Source of the DNA: Colwellia sp.
GTDB lineage: Bacteria > Pseudomonadota > Gammaproteobacteria > Enterobacterales > Alteromonadaceae
Direction: 5' to 3'
DNA: 37,207 bases
NCBI GenBank assembly: GCA_022969215.1
Contig: JALJPA010000018.1
Coordinates: forward strand, 1 to 37,207
Every line of letters begins with the position of its first letter. The stretch's first letter is position 1. The notes below the pieces were generated by a model. That model made no database searches, was not told where the DNA came from, and saw nothing but the letters and a program-made list of their open reading frames with translations. Positions 16,187 to 25,000 of this stretch are shown here, one piece after another. Position numbers and translations under genes: made by a program.

Positions 16187-16881
16187 TGAAATCTGTATTT
16201 TCACTCTTAGCTCACAGCTTGGTAGGACTATTCATCGCTTACCTATTTATCGGGGGAAAGTGTCTCGCCGGTGCGCTTTACACCAGTTTTCCTGAAAAAA
16301 TATACCCTGAAGAAAAGTATGTATTCTATTCCCATGGTTTAATTGTTGAGGGTGATAACTTGATGCCGGTAGACGAGCGATGGGGCGTTTATGATTTTAT
16401 TGCGGTAAGGAAAGCGTTAGCTGATCCGCACTATAACCTTATTTCTTATCACCGTCCGGTTAATACTGTGGCTGATGAGTTTGCCGAAAAGCTGGCTGTT
16501 GATGTAAGAAAGCTATTGCAGGCAGGGGTAAAGCCGGAAAATATCACCTTGTTAGGCTTTTCTCGAGGTGGAGAAATTACCTTACTTGCCTCGGATAAGC
16601 TCCGGTTAGATAAAATTAATACTATATTGCTAGCTGTGTGTGGCGGTTTTGTGAAAGAGCATCAAGAATACCAAGCCTATGGCAAGCTCTACTCCATTTA
16701 TGAAACTTCAGACTTTGCTGGCTCTTGTCAATTTTTAACTGACAGAAATAACAAAACCCACTCCTTTGAAGAAACCTCCATCAGCACAGGTAAAGAGCAT
16801 GGCGCTTTCTACCAACCTTTGCCGCAGTGGCTAAAACAAGTGAAAACTTGGGTCAAACAAGTAAAGGCTTTGCCGGACTAA
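16186..16881 (+). CDS. Secreted alpha/beta-hydrolase-like protein, copy 1
   Basis: A 231-residue protein with a signal peptide (about residues 1-29). It has an alpha/beta-hydrolase look: a nucleophile elbow GFSRGGE with S126, an Asp at D176 (YETSD) and a His at H205 (KEHGAFY) form a likely triad, and YSHG near residue 48 may be the oxyanion loop. The start at 16186 has GGGGAGG four bases before it and overlaps the BlaR1 stop by one base; ATG 16183 is too close to the ribosome site. It is about half identical, by eye, to the next gene. The substrate is unknown. Its position inside a BlaI/BlaR1/beta-lactamase block suggests an envelope or peptidoglycan-linked role. Confidence 0.8.
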   Translation: MKSVFSLLAHSLVGLFIAYLFIGGKCLAGALYTSFPEKIYPEEKYVFYSHGLIVEGDNLMPVDERWGVYDFIAVRKALADPHYNLISYHRPVNTVADEFAEKLAVDVRKLLQAGVKPENITLLGFSRGGEITLLASDKLRLDKINTILLAVCGGFVKEHQEYQAYGKLYSIYETSDFAGSCQFLTDRNNKTHSFEETSISTGKEHGAFYQPLPQWLKQVKTWVKQVKALPD

Positions 16882-16966
16882 TATTTCAGTACGTCTCGCT
16901 AAAACTCACAACACTACCAATAAAAATAACCATTAATTACTCTCAAAGAGGGGACTAGGGATCATC

Positions 16967-17635
16967 ATGCTTAAAATATTAAAAATAGCCATATTCACCA
17001 GTTTACTTTGCTCATTAGCACCAGTGACTAATGCCTATGCGGCTGCGATATTTGAGCGCTTGCCAACAGAGATACATGCTAATGAAAAATATGTATTTTA
17101 CTCACATGGCCTTATTGTTGAGGGTACCAATCCGACACCGATAAACCCACGCTGGGGCTTATATGACTTTCCTAAAGTAAAAGCTGCGCTAGCAAGTGAC
17201 CAATACAACTTAATAGCATATCACCGAGCAAAAAATACTAAACCGAGAGAATTTGCTAAAAAATTAGCTGCTGATGTTAATTTACTTATTAAGCAAGGAG
17301 TCAATCCGGGTGATATTAGCTTAGTGGGCTTTTCCCGTGGCGGTGAAATAACAATCTTAGCGTCGAGTTATATCCAATCAAATGACATTAATATCATCTT
17401 ACTGGCTACTTGTAATACTTTTATGAAAGGTCACGCTGAATTTATCGTGATTGGCAATTTCCATTCAATTTATGAAACCTCAGATGGTAATGGTTCTTGC
17501 CAATTTTTAATGGCACAAAGCGAGCAGGTAAACACCATGCAAGAAATCGCCATCAGTACTGGTGAAGAACATGGTGCTTTTTATCGACCCATGGTTGAAT
17601 GGGTAGTTCCGCTTAAAGCTTGGTTAGAAGATTAG
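16967..17635 (+). CDS. Secreted alpha/beta-hydrolase-like protein, copy 2
   Basis: A 222-residue paralogue of the preceding gene, with its own signal peptide (cleavage probably after NAYA, residue 25). The triad is conserved as S123 (GFSRGGE), D173 (YETSDG) and H202 (EEHGAFY), and the YSHGLIVEG segment is shared. A pair of cysteines around 149 and 178 could form a disulfide, and the same pair is in copy 1. AGGG lies six bases before the ATG. The two copies arose by tandem duplication and have diverged well past recent. Keeping both active sites suggests both are used, perhaps on different substrates. Function not recognised. Confidence 0.8.
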   Translation: MLKILKIAIFTSLLCSLAPVTNAYAAAIFERLPTEIHANEKYVFYSHGLIVEGTNPTPINPRWGLYDFPKVKAALASDQYNLIAYHRAKNTKPREFAKKLAADVNLLIKQGVNPGDISLVGFSRGGEITILASSYIQSNDINIILLATCNTFMKGHAEFIVIGNFHSIYETSDGNGSCQFLMAQSEQVNTMQEIAISTGEEHGAFYRPMVEWVVPLKAWLED

Positions 17636-17755
17636 CTAGCAGTAACAGGTAATTACTTTGTTACATATTAATATTTCACTCGAGATTTACCATTCAGTAC
17701 TATGGCGGTTCGTACTCTTTATCCTAAATAAAACTAAGTGATTTATTAACGCTTT

Positions 17756-18589
17756 ATGCAAAAATCATCAATATTACAATCCGTTGTCATAACAACCGTG
17801 ATGCTTATAGCGAGCTTAGTCATAAGTTCTACTAATCGAGCAGAAGCAGCAGAAAATCAGGGTGCTGACTGGGGTAAATATTTTAAAAAACACCATGCCA
17901 AGGGCACCATTGTTGTACTTGATAAACGTGTCAATCAAGAGAAAACTTGGGTATATGATCAAGCTAGAGCACAGCAACGTTATTCGCCAGCGTCTACTTA
18001 TAAGATCCCGCACACGCTTTTTGCCCTTGATGCTGGGCTGGTCAAAGATGAGTTTCAAGTATTTCTTTGGGATGGTGTAAAAAGAGGTTATTCGCCCCAT
18101 AATCAAGATCAAAATTTACGTTCGGCCATGCGCAATTCGGCAATCTGGGTTTATGATATTTTTGCGGAGCAGCTAGGTGTGCAAAAGTCTGGCAATTATT
18201 TGAAGAAAATAGCCTACGGTAATGCCGATCCAACAACCGCACAGGGCAGCTATTGGATAGATGGTAAGTTGGCTATTTCAGCGCACGAACAAATTGAACT
18301 GCTGCAACGTCTTTATAAAAATGAACTGCCCTTTAAGGTCGAACACCAGTTATTAGTGAAAGATCTTATGGTAGTCGAGGCAAAACGAAAATGGATATTG
18401 CGCGCGAAAACCGGTTGGCAAGGTAAACATGGTTGGTGGGTAGGCTGGGTTGAATGGCCAAGCGGGCCAGTATTCTTTGCCTTAAATATCGACACTCCAG
18501 ATGGGATGAAAGATCTCTATAAACGACAAGCGATAGTGCGAGATATACTCATGTCGATAGAGGCCTTGCCAAGTAAAAATAGCCAATAA
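17756..18589 (+). CDS. Class D beta-lactamase (OXA-like)
   Basis: A 277-residue periplasmic serine beta-lactamase of class D. The signal peptide is about residues 1-31. All class D motifs are visible: S80-T-Y-K83 (nucleophile and the lysine that is carbamylated in this class), S128-A-I130 in the place of SxV, YGN at 154-156, W167, and KTG at 218-220 followed by W221. The WxxxW cluster (WWVGWVEW) lies at 227-234. The protein is expected to hydrolyse penicillins; its spectrum cannot be told. No clear ribosome site precedes the ATG. It is most likely under the BlaI repressor. Its last 60 codons are duplicated at 26256-26435. Confidence 0.92.
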   Translation: MQKSSILQSVVITTVMLIASLVISSTNRAEAAENQGADWGKYFKKHHAKGTIVVLDKRVNQEKTWVYDQARAQQRYSPASTYKIPHTLFALDAGLVKDEFQVFLWDGVKRGYSPHNQDQNLRSAMRNSAIWVYDIFAEQLGVQKSGNYLKKIAYGNADPTTAQGSYWIDGKLAISAHEQIELLQRLYKNELPFKVEHQLLVKDLMVVEAKRKWILRAKTGWQGKHGWWVGWVEWPSGPVFFALNIDTPDGMKDLYKRQAIVRDILMSIEALPSKNSQ

Positions 18590-18687
18590 AAATTAGTACT
18601 GGTTGTGAATAAAATAAGAAAATAAAGTCTCTGGTACAATAGCCTTAAAAGCATGTGCCATTTGTTGTAGTTGAGTCACAAATAAAA

Positions 18688-20022
18688 ATGAAAAAAATAA
18701 TAATATTAACCGTTTTATTGGGTTTAACCGCTTGCCAGCAGGCGCCGAAAATAATAACCGACCCATTAACTAAAAACCAAGAACAATCCTCGCAGCTGAC
18801 ATTGATTACAGAACAAAAAATCGAATCAGCCAAGATTATGCCAGTGGCCAAATTACCACATGAACATGATGATGTTTGGCAACGAATTCGTAGCCAACTA
18901 AGTATTGAGGTACCAGATAACAAAGAGGTGGATAAGTGGCGTAAATACTACTTAAGTCACCCTAACTTTATGGTGACTATTTCTAAGCGCGCCGAGCCTT
19001 TTTTATATTATATTGTTGAAGAAATTGAAAAACGCAATATGCCGGTTGAATTGGCGCTGTTACCCATAGTTGAAAGCTCCTACCTGCCTTATGGCTTATC
19101 AAATAAAAGCGCTGCTGGTTTGTGGCAGTTTATGCCTATTTCGGCCAAGCGTTTTAATATCGAACAAAACTGGTGGTATGACGGCCGACGAGATATTGTT
19201 GAGTCGACTCGTGGTGCCCTTGATTATTTTCAGTTTTTTCATCGCACCTTGGATGAAGATTGGCTTAATGCCATCGCTGCCTTCAATTCAGGTGAAGGGC
19301 GTGTTGGCAGAGCAATGGCTAAAAATAAAAAAGCAAACTTACCTAGTGATTTTTGGTCACTTAACTTACCTACAGAAACCAGTGATTTTGTCCCTAAGTT
19401 ACTCGCTATAGCTGATATTTTAAAGCATGCCGAGGAGCTTAATTATACTTTTACCCCCATTAAGAACAGCCCTGTTGTGGCAATAATTGAGCTAGAAAGC
19501 CAGCTTGATATTAGCTTGGCGGCACAGTGGGCTAACATTGACAGAAATGATATTTTTAAGCTTAACCCAGGCTTAAATCGCTGGGCAACCGCGCCTGATA
19601 GTAACTATCAGTTAATGTTGCCAATTTCAGCTGCAAATTCCTTTAAAGCAAAGCTGGCGACAACCAATAAAAAAGACTGGTTACGCTGGCATAGTTATAC
19701 GGTGATATCAGGTGATAGTTTGGGAAAAATTGGTCTTCAATATGGCATCGATGTTAGCGCGATAAAAAAATACAATCGCTTAAATTCAGATATCATTGGT
19801 ATCGGTCAAAAGCTGATTGTGCCATTTAACCATAGTGATATGGATCCCTTAGGTTTGGCTAAATTTAGCCGCAATAAGATTACTTATACCGTTAAAAGTG
19901 GCGATAATTTATGGGATATCAGTCGAAAATATAAGGTAAGTGTTCGGGATATAGTGCGTTGGAACAAATTATCAAGCAATAGCTTATTACAGCCCAAACA
20001 GCAGCTGGCAATCTTGTTATAA
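18688..20022 (+). CDS. mltD: Membrane-bound lytic murein transglycosylase D
   Basis: A lipoprotein transglycosylase that cuts the MurNAc-GlcNAc bond of peptidoglycan with a 1,6-anhydro product. The start at 18688 is chosen because it gives a clean lipoprotein signal (MKKIIILTVLLGLTAC, Cys at residue 16); the upstream ATG at 18655 would bury it. The SLT domain has the catalytic Glu in PIVESSY at residue 129 and the following SAAGLWQFMP and AFNSGEG motifs. Two LysM peptidoglycan-binding domains end the protein (about 335-380 and 401-444). A TGGTACAAT extended -10-like box lies upstream near 18632. It is 98 bases after the beta-lactamase, and its cell-wall fragments are the kind of signal a peptidoglycan sensor could read. 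Confidence 0.9.
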   Translation: MKKIIILTVLLGLTACQQAPKIITDPLTKNQEQSSQLTLITEQKIESAKIMPVAKLPHEHDDVWQRIRSQLSIEVPDNKEVDKWRKYYLSHPNFMVTISKRAEPFLYYIVEEIEKRNMPVELALLPIVESSYLPYGLSNKSAAGLWQFMPISAKRFNIEQNWWYDGRRDIVESTRGALDYFQFFHRTLDEDWLNAIAAFNSGEGRVGRAMAKNKKANLPSDFWSLNLPTETSDFVPKLLAIADILKHAEELNYTFTPIKNSPVVAIIELESQLDISLAAQWANIDRNDIFKLNPGLNRWATAPDSNYQLMLPISAANSFKAKLATTNKKDWLRWHSYTVISGDSLGKIGLQYGIDVSAIKKYNRLNSDIIGIGQKLIVPFNHSDMDPLGLAKFSRNKITYTVKSGDNLWDISRKYKVSVRDIVRWNKLSSNSLLQPKQQLAILL

Positions 20023-20339
20023 GAATATTTATGAAATAGCAAACTTCCCCTTATGTTATTAATAAAAATAGCAATTTCATCCAACAACCCCTCAGAATTA
20101 TGCATTCTCATTATTGTTTGGCATATGTTATCAGCTATTTACAGTATTATTTTTTTACTCGTTTTGTCCTTTTATTGCTACTACTTGTCGCCTCTGTACT
20201 ACCGTTGAAATACACGGTTAAGGTAGAATTTATATCAAAAAGCGTAATGCCGAAGCCTAGGGCTTTGTGCATTTACTAATTCATGAGTTATTAGTAAATA
20301 GTATATTTCGACCTCGTTCGAAAATAAGGATAAAAGAAA
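20023..20339. other. Gene-free gap before the DUF885 gene
   Basis: The 317 bases are AT-rich with no convincing gene. A small dyad, TTTCGA and TCGAAA around six bases, sits near 20305-20322, and AAGGA at 20326-20330 serves the next gene's GTG start. I see no terminator with a T-run after mltD. Confidence 0.5.
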
Positions 20340-21815
20340 GTGAAAGTGTTTATTAGCAGTTTATTTGCCGTGATCATTGTGTTTTGTAGCAGTATTCAGA
20401 GTAAAGAACTTACCGCTGATAGCGGCTTTGCGACTAAGTCACTTTCAGGTTGTAAAAGCGATTTACGCTACCTTAACCAAGTTATCGGTTGGCAAGTTAA
20501 GTGGCCTAGACAATGGCAAAATGTCATTGCATCGGGGCCTACTGCGGCCAATGATGCAATGACAAACTGGTCTGAGGTACCGACGGCAATAGAGCAAGCA
20601 ATTGCTACTTTACGTCTAGGTCTTACTACTAAGCAAACTGCGCCAAGAGCGGTGGTTCTTAGAGTGCATCAACAAGTTCGAGATTTATCTGTTGCCCTTA
20701 ATTTAGCGCAATCTAAGTACACCTTTGACGATATTGACGATAAAATCGCCGATAACTGGAATAGATTAATAAGAGATGAAATTGCGCCATCAGTCTTAGC
20801 ATTTGAACAATTTCTAGCTAAAGAATATCTCCCCTTAGCAAATACTAAGCCCGGTCTGTCGCATTTGGATGACGGAGAAAAATGTTTCTTTGCTGCGGTA
20901 AAATGGTGGACAACTTTGAACCTGACTCAGGAAGAAATTGAAGCCATAGGCCAAAAATACCTTGATGATTCGGCTAATCAATTACTAGCAACCGGTCAGC
21001 AAGGTGCTACGTTAAAATCAATGTTGTCAGGCCTACGCAATCAAGTTAAAGAAAAGCATACTATCGCCAAAGAGTTAGTGCTTATTTCTGAGCAAGCCAT
21101 AGCGAGAGCGCAGGATAATACCTTGCAGGCATTCACTCGAGAAACAAGTAAAGAAATTAAAGTTAGCGAAATGCCTAAGTATATGCAGGATTCAGCCCCT
21201 GCTGGCTATTATGCTCGGGCAAATGGTGAAACTCCTGCTCGTTATATCATCAACCCATCACGACCAAATGAACGGCGCTTAATGGCTGAGGTTATAGCAT
21301 TTCATGAGGGTGTACCGGGTCATCATTTGTGGTCGACCTATCCGAGAGAAAATGCTTCTACCGGTTATAATTCCGGTATTTTAGAGGGGTGGGCACTATA
21401 TTCAGAATATCTTGCCGATGAAATGGGCCTGTATAGTTCGACGTATGATCGACAAGGTATGATAACAAAACATCTTTGGGCTGCTAGCCGGCTAATTGTT
21501 GAACCTGGCATTCACTTACGAGGCTGGTCACGTGAAGAAGCGATTGATTTTATGTTAGATAATACGGTTATGTCTCGTACTGAAATAGCAATTGAAGTTG
21601 ACCGCTATATTGCTATGCCAGGTCAATCTCTTAGCTATATGTTAGGCGCAGATGTCATTTTGTCTGAACGAGAACGGGCACAGCACAAGTTAGGCAGTTC
21701 ATTTAACCTAGCGGCATTCCATGAGGTGATATTAGCCGCGGGTGTACGTCCATTACCGCAAGTTATCGATGATATTCAGCAGTGGATTGAAAAAGTCTTT
21801 AAAATCAAAGGCTAG
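20340..21815 (+). CDS. DUF885 family protein, putative metallopeptidase
   Basis: A 491-residue protein of the DUF885 family, which has a gluzincin-like zinc site. The start is GTG with AAGGA nine bases upstream. A signal sequence covers about residues 1-22, so it should be exported. The HEGVPGHH motif is at 322-329 and a Glu in LEGWALY at 349 is a likely third zinc ligand. The DUF885 region makes up most of the protein from about residue 60 to the end (ESFNLAAFHEVIL is replaced by SSFNLAAFHEVIL here). The family is poorly characterised; peptidase or carboxypeptidase activity is suspected. It ends at the hairpin at 21881-21910. Confidence 0.85.
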   Translation: MKVFISSLFAVIIVFCSSIQSKELTADSGFATKSLSGCKSDLRYLNQVIGWQVKWPRQWQNVIASGPTAANDAMTNWSEVPTAIEQAIATLRLGLTTKQTAPRAVVLRVHQQVRDLSVALNLAQSKYTFDDIDDKIADNWNRLIRDEIAPSVLAFEQFLAKEYLPLANTKPGLSHLDDGEKCFFAAVKWWTTLNLTQEEIEAIGQKYLDDSANQLLATGQQGATLKSMLSGLRNQVKEKHTIAKELVLISEQAIARAQDNTLQAFTRETSKEIKVSEMPKYMQDSAPAGYYARANGETPARYIINPSRPNERRLMAEVIAFHEGVPGHHLWSTYPRENASTGYNSGILEGWALYSEYLADEMGLYSSTYDRQGMITKHLWAASRLIVEPGIHLRGWSREEAIDFMLDNTVMSRTEIAIEVDRYIAMPGQSLSYMLGADVILSERERAQHKLGSSFNLAAFHEVILAAGVRPLPQVIDDIQQWIEKVFKIKG

Positions 21816-21880
21816 TTGTAATTTATTGACAAGTGCCACTCTAATCACAATTTAAAACTTCTACGTTACATCTGTTTTCA

Positions 21881-21914
21881 AGTCAGATATGCTTGGTAAT
21901 ATATCTGACTTTAA
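21881..21914 (+). terminator. Hairpin terminator after the DUF885 gene
   Basis: AGTCAGATAT and ATATCTGACT are perfect 10-bp arms with a 10-base loop, followed by TTAATT. The AT-rich stem and weak T-run make it moderate. Confidence 0.55.
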
Positions 21915-22030
21915 TTAGGCCTCGCCATCAGTGACAATTCAACAAGGCAATTTTTACTTTAATAAAGTGCTAGCCAATTGAAATCATGTGACTTAGCTGA
22001 TGATGTAAATATGAAGGAATAGCAAATACT

Positions 22031-25000
22031 GTGTTGATCTTATCTCGATTTAAGTACTTTTTTTTATCATTTTTTTTCTTAATTTCCACGAGTGTTTTTT
22101 CTAGTGCTTGCTACGGCATAGATTTTATCGATGCTGGACCTGTATTCAACAATATAGAAAAAATTGGCCAATATGATATGGCCAACATTACCCATATTAT
22201 GCAAGATGGCCAAGGTTTTATCTGGTTGATAAATGACGCTGGTTTACTACGTTTTGATGGCAATGAAATAAAGGCTTTCCCGGCACTTAGTCGAATTAAC
22301 GGCTCGAGTGTTATTTCTTTGGTAGAGGGGCAAGCGGGTCGGTTATGGATTACTACCACTGAAAAAAATAAGGGGCTATGGTTATTTGATAGTAAGTCAG
22401 AAAAATTAGAGTTTATTGATATCAATGAAAAATTAGTTATTAAGTCTGTTAATAAAATTGATTATGAGCCGCTTTCTGAATTGGCTTATAAAAATGGTCT
22501 ACTCTATCTAGTTAGTAAAAATAAGCTTTTAGTTGTTGATGAAAAAGACTTAACACTACAGCAAGAAATCTTATTGCCTATAGCGGATAATGATGCGGTT
22601 ATCCGCTTAACCGTTACCGATAATGGTGATATTTGGTATGCCAGTCAACAAGGCAAGGGTGTATCTCGTATTGGTGAAAAGGGCATACAAAACTATAAAC
22701 ATCAAAGCGCGGATGAAACTTCCATAAGCGCTGAATTGGTGCTGAATATATTTGAAGATAGCAAAGGCCGTCTTTGGTTTAGTTCACCAGCGGGTCTTGA
22801 CCTTTTTCTGCCTGAATCAGACAGCTTTAAGCACTATTTACCCTTTGACCTAAGTAAAGACAGTAACAAACATCTTGGTGTGCGCGCTAATGTATTACTT
22901 AATGTTGTTGAAGATGCTCAGGGGTATTTATGGTTAGCCTTATTCAATTCTGGCATTGCTAGGTTTCAACCCGAGACTAAAAGCTTTAAATATTACCATC
23001 ATACCAATGGCGTAGACACTAGCATCTTAACGAATAGTCTTTATTGGGGCGGAGCCTTTCTAGATCGACAACAAACCCTGTGGGTGTTAACCAAAAAAGG
23101 TATTAGCAAGCTATCGCATACCAGCAGTGGCATACAGCTATGGACTAACCTTGATAAAGATAGCTGTAGCCCCAAAAAAATGCACCAAACTAAAATGGCT
23201 TTGCTTTTTGGCTGTAATAAGTCTCTTTACCAGATTAAAGATAATAAAGTTAGTTTGATAAAAAACTTTGCTCATAGAATATTTTCAATTTACCAGGCAG
23301 ATAACGGCTTTATTTGGTTGGGCACAGTTGGTGGTGGTATTTACCGCTATGATTTATCGACGGATAGTACCAAGAATTATCAGCTTAATAATGCTGCTAA
23401 CGGGCCGAACACCACTAATACCATCGAACGCATACGTGCCGATGTTAATGGTGATTTATATGGCATTGTACAAAAACATGCTGAAAATAACGGCTCAGGG
23501 ATCATTCATTATCAGCCTCTAACGGATGAATTTAGCAACTTTGCTACGGACATTAAACTCACTGAATTTATTGATTTGAGTGAAACTCGGATGTTACTGA
23601 TCAGTAGCTATACCTCTGAACAGAATAAACTGCATTGGTTTACTAAAAAAAGTCAGACTATTGAGCCGTTACCTATTGCTACAGGGCTGGTTTATGCGGC
23701 GGTTAAATGGCAAAAACAGCTATGGTTAAGTACTGAAAAACTGGGCTTGATTAGTATAAATCCACTCACTGGCCAGTGGCAGCAACTAGCCACACAGACA
23801 ACCGAGAGAATTAGCGGATTTTACCTTAATGCTAAAGCCGATACCTTATACCTGAACATTGATAAGCAGCTCTATCAATTTATTGCTATTAGTAATGATA
23901 AGATTAATACGCGCTGTATTAGCTGTATTTTGCCACTTAACTCACCACAAATTACTGATCAGCATTTTGGTCAAATGAAAGATAACTATGCTCTGTTGAT
24001 GTCTAATGGCGAATTTATAGTAGCCGAAGATAATAACCTAATTACTTTTCCTGTCATTGCAGAAGTAACGCCACAGCTAGTATCACAGGTAAGTGAACAG
24101 CCAAACAGTCAACTTTTATTGACTGATTATAAGGTGATGGGTAAGTCGATTTCCCCAGATGACACTAATGATTATGCGCTCTTAAAGCAGAGTATTGGCC
24201 AGACTCAACACCTGATAATTCCCCCAGAAACAACTTTACTTTCCTTTAGTTTTGCTCGAGTTGGCGCTAGCCACCCAGAGCAAGTGCAGTATGCCTATAA
24301 AATGGTAGGGCTAAATAGCAACTGGATTTATGTTGATGCCAATAGATCTGAGGCGATATTTTCATTATTACCGGCAGGTCAGTATAGCTTTCTCGTCAAG
24401 TCCACCGATGATATGGGGCACTGGCGTAGTAATATCGAGCCTTTATCTCTTAAAATTTCAGTACTGCCGCCTTGGTGGCAGACTTGGTGGGCATACTGCT
24501 TTTATTTAAGTTGTACGCTATTTTTATTGTGGTTATTTTATCGTGTGAAAATTTCCGAAAATGCCCGTCAATCTGCACATGAGTTAGCCTTAGTTAAAGA
24601 AAAGTTATTTGCTAATTTATCACATGAATTTAGAACGCCCTTGACGCTAATTTTAGGGCCAGCAAACGTTATCAAGTCTGCTTGTGATGATAAACATATT
24701 CAGCATAATGCCAAACTGATAGAACGTAATGCTCAACGTTTGTTATCTATGGTTGATCAGTTGCTGCAATTAGCGCAGTTAAAAGAGCCGCAACATGCGC
24801 CAACTACAGCAAGACAAGTCTCTGTCAGTTGTCATTTTGTTATGCAAGCTTTTGATGTTATTGCCATAGAAAAGAAAATAACATTAAAGTTAAATAACCC
24901 TATTGATGATTCGTGGTGGGTGGCTGACAGCAATAATTCCCTAGAAACCATTCTGTATAATTTGCTCATTAATGCCATTAAATTTACCAAGTCAGGGGGG

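Noticed and set aside
17642-17664. GTAACA/TGTTAC pair before the beta-lactamase as a second BlaI operator
   Set aside because: The arms are 11 bases apart, unlike the two-base core of BlaI sites, and the stretch is AT-rich enough for chance.
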